DNA of 64,000 nt from Pseudomonas flavescens (GTDB lineage Bacteria > Pseudomonadota > Gammaproteobacteria > Pseudomonadales > Pseudomonadaceae), in contig NZ_JACBYV010000001.1 of the NCBI RefSeq assembly GCF_013408425.1, positions 1,922,001 to 1,986,000 of the forward strand. Reading direction: 5' to 3'. Position 1 is the first letter of the stretch; every line of letters begins with the position of its first letter. This document shows, piece by piece, positions 17,557 through 26,975 of this stretch. The position numbers were made by a program, and so were the translations under genes. The notes under the pieces are model-generated. The model saw only the letters and a program-made list of their open reading frames with translations, was not told the DNA's origin and did no database searches.

Positions 17557-19527
17557 TTGTCACTCATCCCTGTTGCACATCCGAAATTCCGGATCTGGCC
17601 CCTGGAGCCCTATTTGATCAGTATTTTGTCACGGGGCCTGCAGTTGGTCCGCCGCTTGGCGCGCACTCAGCCAAGCAAGCCGACCCGTTATGCGGGCGCA
17701 GTCCTTGTCGTGGCGTTCTGCTGCGCGCTGCGTGCACAACTTCCTTTTGCAGCACTACCGTACCTGTTTTTCATTCCCGGCTTGATGTTCATCGGTTTCT
17801 GTTTCGGCGTTGGCCCTTCACTGCTAGGTTGCATGTTGTCGGTACTGGCGGCGCACTACTTCTTCATCGGGGCGATCGGCTTCCAGGACGGTTTGACCGC
17901 ATGGATCAGTAGCGCGAGTTTTGCTCTGGTCACCTTCGGTATGGCTGTCGTCTGCGCGCTTTTCCGCCGAAGCTTGAACGCACTCTCCGACATCAACGAG
18001 CGCCTTGAGTATGAGGTCGAACGGCGCACCCTAGAGCGCGATGGCATCTGGAATGTCTCCCCGGACCTGATCTGCACCCTGTCCGAGGGCGGTGAGGTGG
18101 TGGCGATGAATCCGGCCTGGCAAACCGAGACCGGCCACACTGAGCAGGTTCTCAAGGACGGAGCGTTTTTCGCTTTTATCTCCCCTTCCCAATTGTTCGA
18201 CGCCCTGCGCAGCCTGGATCAGCAGCCGATTGCAGAACTCGATACCCAGGGAGCCCGCAGCAATGGTCAGCCGCTGCACCTGAACTGGCGGATCGCACGC
18301 CGTGAGGGGTACTACTTCGCGGTCGCCCGGGATATCACGCAACACAAGGAACGCCAGGAAGCCCTGGAGCAAGTCAGGGCGCAGTTGCAGCAAAGTCAGA
18401 AGATGGAAGCGGTGGGTCAGTTAACGGGGGGACTGGCCCACGACTTCAACAACCTGCTGACGGTGATCACCAGTAGCCTGGACTTGCTCGACCAGCGCAT
18501 CGCTCAAGGGCGGCACAGCGAGCTCCCGCGATACGTTGCGCTGGCCCGCAACGCCTCCGCCCGCGCGGGCTCCCTCACCCACCGCCTACTCGCCTACGCC
18601 AGGCGTCAGACATTGGCGAGTACGGTGGTCGACCCGGCATTGCTGATCCAGGACATGAAAGAGATGATCAGCAGGACGCTGACACCGCGTGTCGAGCTAG
18701 AGGTAGCGACACCACAGGAATCCATCTTGTGCTTGTGCGACGCTCATCAGCTTGAAAATGCGCTACTGAACCTGTGCATCAACGCACGCGACGCCATGCC
18801 CCAGGGCGGGCGGTTAAGGATAGAGGTCAGCAAGCAGCGCATCGAGCCGGCGCAAGCCACCGAGACGCTAAACGCAGGTGAATATGCTCACTTCCAGGTA
18901 ACGGATACCGGCATGGGTATGCCACAGAGCGTGGTGGAACGCGCGTTCGATCCGTTCTTCACCACCAAGCCATTGGGCTCCGGTACCGGGCTGGGCCTCT
19001 CGATGGTGTACGGTTTTACTCGGCAGTCATCCGGCGACGCCCAGATCGAATCGGAGGTGGGAAAAGGCACCAAAGTGAACCTGTTTCTGCCACTTCACTA
19101 CGGCACGCTGACCACTGCCAACCTCGCAACGCCATCCAATTCGGAAGACGTGGCTTACACACCGAGCGGTTTAATTCTCGTGGTCGACGATGAGGACGCA
19201 ATCCGGGATCTCGTCGGCGAAACACTGGAAGACATGGGCTATGAGGTCGCCAAGGCAGCGACTGCTGCCGAGGCGCTGCAACTGCTTAAGCAACTGCCTG
19301 AGATGGGTCTAATGATTACCGACATCGGCCTGCCAGGCGGAATGAGCGGCGATGAGTTAGCTGTAGCGGCACTGGATGCACACCCGGCACTCAAGGTGTT
19401 GTTCATTTCCGGCTACGCCGAAAACGCCGTGCCCGCGATTGCCATGAAAAGCGGCCAGACCGAATTGCTGCTCAAACCCTTCGCAGTCACGCAGTTCAAG
19501 CTGATGGTTCAGAAGCTGCTCACCTAA
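17557..19527 (+). CDS. Membrane PAS hybrid histidine kinase with receiver
   Basis: A 656-residue hybrid kinase. Residues 44-137 hold about four hydrophobic segments, residues 160-265 a PAS domain (WNVSPDLICTLSEGG) and residues 275-350 a HisKA domain with H295 in GGLAHDFNNLL. Residues 395-515 form an HATPase domain (N409, DTGMGMP, GTGLGLS). Residues 538-656 form a receiver with acceptor D589 in ITDIGLPGG and Lys in LLKPF. The annotated start is a TTG without a clear ribosome site, so the true N-terminus could be a few codons inward. It is convergent with the TlpA gene. Its input signal is unknown. Confidence 0.85.
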   Translation: MSLIPVAHPKFRIWPLEPYLISILSRGLQLVRRLARTQPSKPTRYAGAVLVVAFCCALRAQLPFAALPYLFFIPGLMFIGFCFGVGPSLLGCMLSVLAAHYFFIGAIGFQDGLTAWISSASFALVTFGMAVVCALFRRSLNALSDINERLEYEVERRTLERDGIWNVSPDLICTLSEGGEVVAMNPAWQTETGHTEQVLKDGAFFAFISPSQLFDALRSLDQQPIAELDTQGARSNGQPLHLNWRIARREGYYFAVARDITQHKERQEALEQVRAQLQQSQKMEAVGQLTGGLAHDFNNLLTVITSSLDLLDQRIAQGRHSELPRYVALARNASARAGSLTHRLLAYARRQTLASTVVDPALLIQDMKEMISRTLTPRVELEVATPQESILCLCDAHQLENALLNLCINARDAMPQGGRLRIEVSKQRIEPAQATETLNAGEYAHFQVTDTGMGMPQSVVERAFDPFFTTKPLGSGTGLGLSMVYGFTRQSSGDAQIESEVGKGTKVNLFLPLHYGTLTTANLATPSNSEDVAYTPSGLILVVDDEDAIRDLVGETLEDMGYEVAKAATAAEALQLLKQLPEMGLMITDIGLPGGMSGDELAVAALDAHPALKVLFISGYAENAVPAIAMKSGQTELLLKPFAVTQFKLMVQKLLT

Positions 19528-19565
19528 ATGCTTGGAGACTGACGACGGCATTACAACGCAGCACT

Positions 19566-20384
19566 TCACTCCTCTAGTCGCGTGCTTTCCTCGAGCTGCT
19601 TGAGCGCATGGGACAGACTCGCATGCGACAACTCGCCAAGGTGGCTGCCCACCTGGCGCCCCTCGGCATCGAAAAACAGGGTGGTCGGCAGCGCGCCTGA
19701 TCCAACGTGTTGGCCCAGCTGGCCGCCCGGATCCAGCAGTACATTGGCCAGACCCAGCCCTTCAGTAGCAAAGAACCTTGCCACAACCGCGTCACTCTCG
19801 CCCTGATTGACGAAGAGAAACGTGGTGCCTGACAGCTCACGCTGGGCTTTCGCCATGACCGGCATCTCGCGGCGACAGGGCGGACACCAGGTTGCCCAGA
19901 GATTGACCACCAGCGGTTTGCCTGCGAAGTCACGCAGCGTTACCCGCTCACCTTGCTCATTGCGAAAACTCAAATCGGGCAAACGATTGGATTGTTCGAC
20001 GGTGTGAAGCAGGAACGAGCCGGATACCCAGGCCAGCATCCCTACCGTAATCGCCCAACCAAGTGGCTTGCGCAGCTTGCGGTCGCGCCAGCACATCCAC
20101 GTGCCGAGACACAGCGCTGCTAGCAGACCCGGCCAGGCGATGAAGCCACCATCACGTATGTCGACTGCTCGCCAGGGCTGGTCGCTAAAATGCTCCAGAT
20201 ACGTGACTACAAATGCGATCCGAGCAACGACCAGCGTCACCAGAAGCAACCTGAATACCTGTTTCTCAGGATCAAGTTTACTTAGCCGCCCCAGCCACCA
20301 GCCGGTAAGGATCGATAGGGCCAGGCTCACCATCAGCACGACGTGCGGCATCGCTAATGCCAGCGGCCCCAAGTTGATAGTCAA
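19566..20384 (-). CDS. Membrane-anchored TlpA-type thiol-disulphide oxidoreductase
   Basis: 272 residues. The first about 130 contain four membrane segments, including ARIAFVVTYLEHFSDQPWR and a GGFIAWPGLLAAL stretch that resembles part of prolipoprotein diacylglyceryl transferase (Lgt). The rest is a periplasmic thioredoxin-like domain with the redox pair WATWCPPCRREMP and the cis-Pro loop ALPTT. TlpA/ResA proteins reduce disulphides of exported proteins; the membrane part may pass electrons or simply anchor the domain. It stands between two hybrid kinases, tail-to-tail with the left one and 34 bp downstream of the right one. Confidence 0.85.
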   Translation of the reverse strand: MTINLGPLALAMPHVVLMVSLALSILTGWWLGRLSKLDPEKQVFRLLLVTLVVARIAFVVTYLEHFSDQPWRAVDIRDGGFIAWPGLLAALCLGTWMCWRDRKLRKPLGWAITVGMLAWVSGSFLLHTVEQSNRLPDLSFRNEQGERVTLRDFAGKPLVVNLWATWCPPCRREMPVMAKAQRELSGTTFLFVNQGESDAVVARFFATEGLGLANVLLDPGGQLGQHVGSGALPTTLFFDAEGRQVGSHLGELSHASLSHALKQLEESTRLEE

Positions 20385-20418
20385 GCTCAGTTACCCTCCT
20401 TAACTCAGTTATCCAGCT

Positions 20419-22884
20419 TCAGCGATGAACCGCGGCCCTTCTAATCGCCTTCGTCAGAAAGCTGGATAGCTGATCAATCGAATAGGGTTTCTGAAGGAGA
20501 TCGAAGCCGTAGCTGCCATGTTGTGCAAGCACCTCGCTATAACCGGAAGTCAGCACGACAGGCATCAGTGGATACTGTCTGCGGATCGTTTTGCCAAGAT
20601 CGATGCCGTTCATTCCAGGCATGACGACGTCAGAGAAAACCACGTCGAACTGGTCCGGTTGCTTTGACAGCAGCTCCAGTGCCTCTTCCGCGTTAGCCGC
20701 GGTGGATGGCTGGTAACCCAGCTCGACCAGCGCGGTCTGGCAGAACGCACTGATGTCGGGATTATCTTCGACCATCAGCACGCGTGTGCCATGGTCTGGT
20801 ACCAGCGGCTCGGGGGCTGGGGGCTTTTCCCTACGAGGCTCGACTCGACTATCGACCCTCGGCAAATACAGAGTGAATGTTGAACCCTTGCCAACTTTAC
20901 TCTCGACGATGACCTCCCCGCCCGATTGCTTGGCAAAGCCAAAGACCTGCGATAGCCCAAGTCCTGTGCCCTTGCCAAGAGCCTTGGTCGTGAAAAAAGG
21001 CTCGAAGATAGACTCCAGTTGCTCAGGCGCAATACCGGTGCCCGTGTCAGAAACTGATACAGCAACATAGCGGCCAGTTGTTGCTGGTTGAAGCCTAACC
21101 GCGGGAATTTTATCTGCCGGGGACACACGGATCTCGATACGGCCTTTACCGCATAACGCATCCCGCGCGTTCACTGCCATGTTAACGAGCGCGGTGTCGA
21201 ATTGGCCTGAGTCCGCATAAACGTAATAGGGTGTTTCTGGCGATCGGATATCGATGTCGATACGAGGACCACTCAACGTCGCCAGCATCTCTGCGACAGA
21301 GCGAATATTCTCGCAGGGAGCAAAGACCTCTGGCTTCAGTGTTTGACGCCGGGCAAATGCGAGCAACTGACCTGTCAGGCGTGACGCACGATCCACTGTG
21401 GTCGAGATTGCTTCGATGTACCGTAAGCGTTTCTCCTCAAGAAGATTGGGGCGCTTTAACAGATCGCAGGAGGATCTGATAATGGTCAGAAGATTGTTAA
21501 AGTCATGCGCGACACCGCCGGTTAGCTGGCCGACAGCTTCTATTTTTTGCGCCTGTCGCAGGGCGGCTTGAGCCCGTTCAAGCTCAACCTGAGACTTGAT
21601 TTGCTCGGTGACGTCGTTGGCAAAACAGAAGCCTCCAGCGACGGAGCCGGAGGGATCACGTAAGGGCGTATAAGCGAGTTCATAGCTACGTCTCAAAAGG
21701 CTGGGGTCACCGAACTCAGCGGATACCCGAAAGGTCTCGCCACTCAAGACACGCCTCAGTTGTTCGCGTAGGACTAGTGCTTGTTCCGCCGGCAAGAGCT
21801 CTGGCAATAATTCGCGTCCCTCCAGCGAATAACCGTAGATCGCTCGAAAAGCCTGAGAATAGGCCTCGTTGAAGGCTACAAGGCGGTATTCATTGTCAAA
21901 GATGCAGGTTGGCACCGCGTTGGCGTCAATCACGTCGCGGTACAGTCTTAGCTCTGCGGTACGCTCAGCGACTTGTTCCTCGAGCATGGCGTTAAAATCA
22001 CGCAGTTGGGCCTCGCTCTCCTTCAGGAAAGCTTCAGCGTTTTTCCTGTCAGTGATGTCGGACGCCGCGCCCAGCCAGCCAGTAATTTTTCCGCCTTGGT
22101 CAAAGAGCGGTACCGCACGTACCTGTGCCCACCCGACACTTCCGTCGACGCGGTTGACCGGATGTTCGATGCTGTAGGTCGATCTGGTACTGATGGCTCG
22201 GGCAATTTCTGCACGCACCGCATCGCGCGCTTCGACAGGGATATAGTCATTGAGCCAATTGGAATTGTCCGTGTCCGTATCCGGAATAAAGTTGCCGCCC
22301 TTGAGCTGATGGAGCTGAGTCCAATCAGCATTGATTGAGAAACGAACCTCACTCGATGACCGTACTAAGGCGTCCAACCGCTGCTCGCTTTCAGCGAGTG
22401 CCAGCGTAGTGTTCACTTGATCGGTCATTTCCCGGGTATAGCAGAGGACACCACGGATGGATCCCTGATCATCGCGCAGTGGCGAAAATGAATAGCTCCA
22501 CCACGTTTCTTCTGGCACACCTTCTCGCGCCATGATGATCGGCGCGTAATCGGAACGGATCGACTGCCCTGACAGTGCTTTGCGCATTGAGTCACGCACC
22601 GCATCCCACGCGTCTGCCCACAACACCGGCAGGGATTGACCCAACGCTCCTTCCAGGCGAGACCCAAGGAGTGGCCGATAGGCATCGTTGTAGAAAAAGG
22701 TCAGCGCCTCCCCCCAAACCAGATACATGCTCTCCGGTGAATTGAGCATGAGCTCCAGGGCATTGTGCAGGGACTGCGGCCAAGCATCTTGCGAGCCTAT
22801 CGGTGTCGAAGACCAATCGTGCCGACGGATGAGCTCTCCCGTCTCACCACCTCCGATCAGAAGCCTGTTACCAACTCTGCCCAC
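20419..22884 (-). CDS. Multi-PAS hybrid histidine kinase with receiver
   Basis: A soluble 821-residue kinase with no membrane segment. There are three PAS-type units: residues about 25-155 (ESMYLVWGEALTFFYNDAYR), 165-285 (ending GAASDITDRKNAE) and 312-430 (ending NDVTEQIK). HisKA has H460 in GGVAHDFNNLL, HATPase shows DTGTGIAPEQL and GTGLGLSQV, and the C-terminal receiver has D752 in VVFSDVVMPGM. Its kinase core is very similar to that of the 17.5-kb kinase. It probably senses a cytoplasmic redox, light or ligand signal, which the sequence does not reveal. Confidence 0.9.
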   Translation of the reverse strand: MGRVGNRLLIGGGETGELIRRHDWSSTPIGSQDAWPQSLHNALELMLNSPESMYLVWGEALTFFYNDAYRPLLGSRLEGALGQSLPVLWADAWDAVRDSMRKALSGQSIRSDYAPIIMAREGVPEETWWSYSFSPLRDDQGSIRGVLCYTREMTDQVNTTLALAESEQRLDALVRSSSEVRFSINADWTQLHQLKGGNFIPDTDTDNSNWLNDYIPVEARDAVRAEIARAISTRSTYSIEHPVNRVDGSVGWAQVRAVPLFDQGGKITGWLGAASDITDRKNAEAFLKESEAQLRDFNAMLEEQVAERTAELRLYRDVIDANAVPTCIFDNEYRLVAFNEAYSQAFRAIYGYSLEGRELLPELLPAEQALVLREQLRRVLSGETFRVSAEFGDPSLLRRSYELAYTPLRDPSGSVAGGFCFANDVTEQIKSQVELERAQAALRQAQKIEAVGQLTGGVAHDFNNLLTIIRSSCDLLKRPNLLEEKRLRYIEAISTTVDRASRLTGQLLAFARRQTLKPEVFAPCENIRSVAEMLATLSGPRIDIDIRSPETPYYVYADSGQFDTALVNMAVNARDALCGKGRIEIRVSPADKIPAVRLQPATTGRYVAVSVSDTGTGIAPEQLESIFEPFFTTKALGKGTGLGLSQVFGFAKQSGGEVIVESKVGKGSTFTLYLPRVDSRVEPRREKPPAPEPLVPDHGTRVLMVEDNPDISAFCQTALVELGYQPSTAANAEEALELLSKQPDQFDVVFSDVVMPGMNGIDLGKTIRRQYPLMPVVLTSGYSEVLAQHGSYGFDLLQKPYSIDQLSSFLTKAIRRAAVHR

Positions 22885-23334
22885 GGTCTCCTCCCTATGA
22901 ATTCATGCGATCAAACGAATCCGGCACAAGGTCACCGGCCACTCGAAACGGCGCTGCCATGCGCAGCCTCTGTTAGAAGACACGGACTTGGGGCTAATTC
23001 TCCAACTCAATTGTCGCTTGATCAACGCATGGGGTCATCGACTGTTCAAAATCGAGCCGAGAAGACGACGCGAGGAAATCGCCTGCCAACAGCGGGTAGA
23101 TTTCCTAACACTGATTGGAGATCCTCTAATGCCCCACACGTACGATCAACTAATCATCTGGGCCCCTTAATTACGCGTTTAGCGTAACGCTCAACCTGGA
23201 CTCCATGCTGAGCCCAAGGTTGGTCTTAGTATGCTCGGCACTGGCAACACGGCATCAACCACTCACCCTGGCTTGAATTTCAACGTAAAGTAAGCCAACT
23301 AAAGTGTGCAGCTCTCGACCAAAAAAGGTTATCC
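22885..23334. other. 450-bp intergenic region, nothing recognised
   Basis: It separates the divergent kinase gene and the mvaT-like gene. Short frames are present but have no ribosome site or recognisable motif. The promoter and leader of the mvaT-like gene should lie in the right half; no confident -35/-10 pair was identified. Confidence 0.5.
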
Positions 23335-23700
23335 ATGTCCAAAATTGCCGAATTCAAAGCCCTAGAGGCTCAACTCGCCGCTCAACTTTCACAGCTTGAT
23401 GCATTAAAAAATGATGGTGGATTGCAGCGCGAGATCGAATTTGAGAAAAAACTTCGCTCGCTGATGTCCGATTACGGCGTCAGCCTTGGCGGCATCATTT
23501 CTCTACTCGATCCGCAATCTCCCCGGAGCGCCAAGCTCTCCTTTCAAACTGCCCGGGGCCCGAAGCGAGAGCGCGCAATCAAGGTGTACAAAAATCCCGA
23601 AACAGGTGAGATCGTTGAGACTAAGGGCGCTAACCACAAGGTGCTCAAAGCTTGGAAAGATCAGCACGGCGCGGAAGCGGTTGAAGGCTGGCTTCAATAA
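23335..23700 (+). CDS. MvaT/TurA-family H-NS-like xenogeneic silencer
   Basis: 121 residues, the normal length for Pseudomonas MvaT paralogues. The N-terminal coiled coil (about 5-60) begins MSKIAEFKALEAQLAAQL and mediates oligomerisation. The C-terminal DNA-binding part contains RAIKVYKNPETGEIVETKG and ends HGAEAVEGWLQ, as in MvaT. These proteins coat AT-rich foreign DNA and repress transcription. Which paralogue (MvaT, MvaU or Tur) it is cannot be settled from one sequence. AAGG precedes the ATG, and a clear terminator follows. Confidence 0.92.
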   Translation: MSKIAEFKALEAQLAAQLSQLDALKNDGGLQREIEFEKKLRSLMSDYGVSLGGIISLLDPQSPRSAKLSFQTARGPKRERAIKVYKNPETGEIVETKGANHKVLKAWKDQHGAEAVEGWLQ

Positions 23701-23723
23701 GCTTTTTAAGCTCTTTGAAAGTG

Positions 23724-23750
23724 AAAAAGCCGGGCATTGCCCGGCTTTTC
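23724..23750 (+). terminator. Terminator of the mvaT-like gene
   Basis: An AAAAGCCGGGC-ATT-GCCCGGCTTTT hairpin followed by CTTTAT lies 24 bp after the stop. The A tract on the left side means it can also work on the minus strand, closing the convergent response-regulator gene that ends at 23763. Confidence 0.85.
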
Positions 23751-23762
23751 TTTATCGCAGGT

Positions 23763-24230
23763 CTAGCACGGCTCAGGAAGCCGTCCTGCAGGACGAACGG
23801 AACCGGCAGGCGGCTCGTTGAGAATGGCCCAGAATATCCCGAGGCCCGATATCGCCTTGACGAAATCAGAGAATTCGACAGGTTTGACCACATAAGCGTT
23901 AACTCCTAGACGGTACGCCTCTTCCAGATCCGGCTCCTCCTCCGACGACGTCAGCATCACAATGGGAATACTCTTGAGCTGATCGTCAGCCCGAACAGCC
24001 CCGAGTACCTGCAACCCATCAATCTTAGGGAGTTTCAGATCCAGCAGCACGACTGCAGGATTACCCTCGTGGCGCGCGGCATATTCACCAGTGCGCCTCA
24101 GGTAGGCCAATGCCTCTTCGCCATCTCGAACACAGATCACTTCGTTAGAAAGCCGGCTGCGCTCAAGCGCTATCAAAGCGAGCTCTAGGTCGCGTGGATT
24201 GTCTTCCACAAGAAGAATCGGTTTGAGCAT
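23763..24230 (-). CDS. Stand-alone response regulator, Rcp1 type
   Basis: A 155-residue single receiver domain without an output domain. The acidic pocket is LVEDNPRD, the acceptor Asp is in VVLLDLKLPKIDG, and the conserved Thr/Ser and Lys are in VMLTSSEEEPD and YVVKPVEF. The EEEPDLEEAYRLGVNAYVVK stretch is typical of the Rcp1 group, which receives phosphate from phytochrome-like or PAS kinases. A tail of about 20 residues rich in P, G and R follows the domain. There is no kinase immediately beside it; the soluble PAS kinase at 20.4-22.9 kb is the nearest candidate. Confidence 0.88.
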   Translation of the reverse strand: MLKPILLVEDNPRDLELALIALERSRLSNEVICVRDGEEALAYLRRTGEYAARHEGNPAVVLLDLKLPKIDGLQVLGAVRADDQLKSIPIVMLTSSEEEPDLEEAYRLGVNAYVVKPVEFSDFVKAISGLGIFWAILNEPPAGSVRPAGRLPEPC

Positions 24231-24448
24231 GTTGTCCTCTCACTTCTGCGTGAGCCAGGTTAGAAGTCGAGTCATCCTGTCGGATGAGTTTTGGGTCAGA
24301 CCCGAGAGCAGCGTTGCCGTTCCGCAACGGGCTAATGACCGGAATCGGCTCGACGGGCTGATCAGCCCACTGGTGATGCGAGTGGATCGGCGCCAGAGGT
24401 CACCTAAATGCCATAATGCGGCCCCCAAAAGCCAAGTCTTCGCCATCC

Positions 24449-25411
24449 ATGAATCACGTTTTTTCAGCTTTCGCCCTCTCCGTTCTCCTCATCACCACAG
24501 CCTTTGCCAGCGCTCCTTCGACCTTCACCGAAGCGAAAGTCGTGGCTAAACGGCAGGTTTTCTTCGACCAGGCAGACGGCTCGGTGGGCGATCTGTACTG
24601 CGGCTGCAATTGGACGTGGGTGGGTAAGTCGGGCGGCAGAGTCGATGCGAAATCCTGTGGCTATGAGGTCAGGAAACAGGCCACGCGCGCCGAGCGCACC
24701 GAGTGGGAACATATCGTCCCTGCCTGGACGTTCGGGCATCAGCGGCAGTGCTGGCAGCAAGGCGGCAGAAAGAACTGCGTCGCAAGTGACCCCGTGTTCC
24801 GGGCAATGGAAGCAGATCTCTACAACCTCTACCCCTCGGTCGGCGAGGTCAATGGCGATCGCGCGAACTACAACTACGGGATGGTATCGAGCAGCGAGCC
24901 GCAGTATGGCGCCTGCTCTACGAGGATCGATTTCAGCAGCCGAACCGCTGAGCCGCGAGACGAAGTCAAAGGCCTGGTCGCACGCACTACGTTCTACATG
25001 TTTGACCGGTATCGCCTCAACATGTCGCGCCAGCAGCAACAGGTGCTGATGGCCTGGGGCAAGCAGTATCCGGTAACGGATTGGGAGCGCGAGCGGAACG
25101 CCCGCATTGAGAAGATCGTCGGACACTCCAACGAGTTTGTGACCGGTGAGCGCATGTGGACGCAAGGCTACAAGCCTACCGGCGATGGCGTGTCGAAAGT
25201 CGCTAGCGCGAAATCCACACCTTCAGCACGCAGCAGTACGGCAGTCGAAAGCTCATCGGGTTCTGTGATCGGCAATCGGAACAGCCGTCTCTATCACCTG
25301 GCATCCGGATGCCCAGGCTATGGGCAAGTTGCCTCTAAAAATCGCGTTCCATTCGAAACCGAGTCGGACGCCATTGCCGCTGGCTTCCGGAAAGCCGGCA
25401 ATTGCAAATAG
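24449..25411 (+). CDS. Secreted endonuclease I (EndA/NucM) with C-terminal zinc-ribbon-like extension
   Basis: 320 residues from the ATG at 24449, chosen because MNHVFSAFALSVLLITTAFA begins a clean signal peptide; an ATG at 24416 adds 11 polar residues. The nuclease core (about 25-225) has the His-Me-finger motif EWEHIVPAWTFG, the DLYNLYPSVGEVNGDRAN segment and many cysteines, as in EndA/Vvn. After a Ser-rich linker, about 45 C-terminal residues (NSRLYHLASGCPGY...AGFRKAGNC) match the Ada-like metal-binding tail found on some secreted nucleases. It probably degrades extracellular or periplasmic DNA and RNA. Confidence 0.88.
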   Translation: MNHVFSAFALSVLLITTAFASAPSTFTEAKVVAKRQVFFDQADGSVGDLYCGCNWTWVGKSGGRVDAKSCGYEVRKQATRAERTEWEHIVPAWTFGHQRQCWQQGGRKNCVASDPVFRAMEADLYNLYPSVGEVNGDRANYNYGMVSSSEPQYGACSTRIDFSSRTAEPRDEVKGLVARTTFYMFDRYRLNMSRQQQQVLMAWGKQYPVTDWERERNARIEKIVGHSNEFVTGERMWTQGYKPTGDGVSKVASAKSTPSARSSTAVESSSGSVIGNRNSRLYHLASGCPGYGQVASKNRVPFETESDAIAAGFRKAGNCK

Positions 25412-25527
25412 CAGTTCTGATTGGCCGAGGCGTCCATTCAACGAACGGCCTCGGCCTGGAGTTTGAGGTTATGCCAAGTCTTTGGAACGTTGGTTCGACG
25501 TCCGCGGATGAGGCGGCCTCTGAAGTA

Positions 25528-26667
25528 TCAGGCAGCTGGTTTCATGACGACTTTGGTCCAGCCTTTGTCACGGGCGTCAAAGTGCTTGTATGCGCTTGGG
25601 CCCTCAGCCAATTTGAGGCGATGGGAGACGATCTGCGATGGCTTGGCACGGTCGTGGTGAATCAGCGCTGCCAATTGACGGTTGTACGCCTTGACGTTGG
25701 CCTGCCCAGTACCGATTGTCTGGCCTTTGAACCAAAATGCGCCGAAGTCAAAAGCCATCTTCCCGTCTTTGGCCAGCTCATTTTCAGCACCAGGATCCTG
25801 GGGAACGAATAGCCCAACAACACCTATCCCACCAGTTGCTTTGGTTGAGGCGACAAGGTTGTTCATGGTCAGGTGATTCACCTCGTGGCCATGCTTGTCA
25901 CAGCATTGGTAACCCACGCATTCGCAACCACGATCCGTGCCTTTGCCGTCGGTGTAATTCAGAATTTCATCGACAGCCTTCTGCTCAACGGAATTGATTG
26001 GTGTTGCCCCCATCTTTGCAGCCAGCTTCAGACGGTCTGGCTGATCGTCTATGACGAAAACCTGCGACGCGCCTTGGATGATAGCGGAGTGTGCCGCCAT
26101 CAAGCCCACTGGCCCTGCGCCGTATATGGCGATGGATTCGCCAGGCTGTAGCCCTGCCAACCTGGTCGCATGCCATCCGGTAGGAAAAATATCGGAGAGC
26201 ATCACGTAGTCGTCTTCCCGCTCTTTGGCATCCTCAGGCAAAACGAGGCAGTTGAAGTCCGCAAAGGGAACTCGCAGCAGCTCGGCCTGGCCGCCATCAT
26301 AGGTGCCCATCTCAGCAAACCCATAGGCTGCGCCGGCGCTGCCCGGGTTAGCCGTCAAACAATACCCGGTAAGGCCCTTTTCGCAATTTTCGCAAAAGCC
26401 GCAGCCGATATTGAACGGCAAGCAGACCATGTCGCCAACTTTGACCCTTTCGACGCCGGCACCCACCTCAATCACCTCGCCAAGGTTTTCGTGACCAAAG
26501 ACACGGCCTGTTTCAAAGGTGGTGCGGCCTTCGTACATGTGGAGGTCGGAGCCACAGATATTGGTGGAAGTGACTCGTACTAGGGCGTCGGTAGGTTTTT
26601 CAATCTTTGCATCCGGGACGTTTTGTACGCTGACGTCACGTGGTCCGTTGTAGACGATTGCCTTCAT
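25528..26667 (-). CDS. fdhA: Glutathione-independent formaldehyde dehydrogenase
   Basis: A 379-residue zinc-dependent medium-chain dehydrogenase. Features are ICGSDLHMYEGR, GHENLGEVIEVG (catalytic zinc), structural cysteines in CGFCENCEKGLTGYCL, and NAD-binding GAGPVGLMAA. The long insertion NPGSAGAAYGFAEMGTYDGG and the CVGYQCCDKHGHE region are hallmarks of Pseudomonas FdhA-type enzymes, which oxidise formaldehyde (some by dismutation) with tightly bound NAD. Length is slightly under the roughly 398 residues of the P. putida enzyme, so it may be a paralogue with other aldehyde or alcohol preferences. It is a lone gene. Confidence 0.88.
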   Translation of the reverse strand: MKAIVYNGPRDVSVQNVPDAKIEKPTDALVRVTSTNICGSDLHMYEGRTTFETGRVFGHENLGEVIEVGAGVERVKVGDMVCLPFNIGCGFCENCEKGLTGYCLTANPGSAGAAYGFAEMGTYDGGQAELLRVPFADFNCLVLPEDAKEREDDYVMLSDIFPTGWHATRLAGLQPGESIAIYGAGPVGLMAAHSAIIQGASQVFVIDDQPDRLKLAAKMGATPINSVEQKAVDEILNYTDGKGTDRGCECVGYQCCDKHGHEVNHLTMNNLVASTKATGGIGVVGLFVPQDPGAENELAKDGKMAFDFGAFWFKGQTIGTGQANVKAYNRQLAALIHHDRAKPSQIVSHRLKLAEGPSAYKHFDARDKGWTKVVMKPAA

Positions 26668-26912
26668 GTGGGTTCTCCAAGTTAGTTCAAAGGAGCGCCA
26701 TACGCGCTTTCGTTGCTACATAAGTTGGTGTTCAGCGCAAAGGAGGCCGTTCAGGAAAATTGCGGCGATTCCTGACCGGTGGCATTTCATAACCAGTGAT
26801 GACAAACCGTTTTCTTCCCCGCGGCTGCGCCCTTCGGGCAGCGTCGATGGCCAATTTGCTGTTTGATCCGACACCCGATGCGGATATATCCATTAATGAG
26901 TCAACTCATAAT

Positions 26913-26925
26913 GTTATGGTATAAC
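26913..26925. promoter_or_regulatory. Zur-like box upstream of the TonB receptor
   Basis: GTTATGGTATAAC matches the Zur core GTTATANTATAAC with a single mismatch, and the flanking bases extend the dyad. It lies 50 bp upstream of the receptor ATG. A Fur box (GATAATGATAATCATTATC) fits far less well. Confidence 0.6.
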
Positions 26926-26975
26926 GTTGTTATCATTCGCGATTTCGCCACAACAATATTGAGGAAGTCTGCTTC

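Noticed and set aside
22988..23170. 60-codon frame before the mvaT-like gene
   Set aside because: No ribosome site, no hydrophobic or domain pattern, and an overlapping longer frame of equally random composition.
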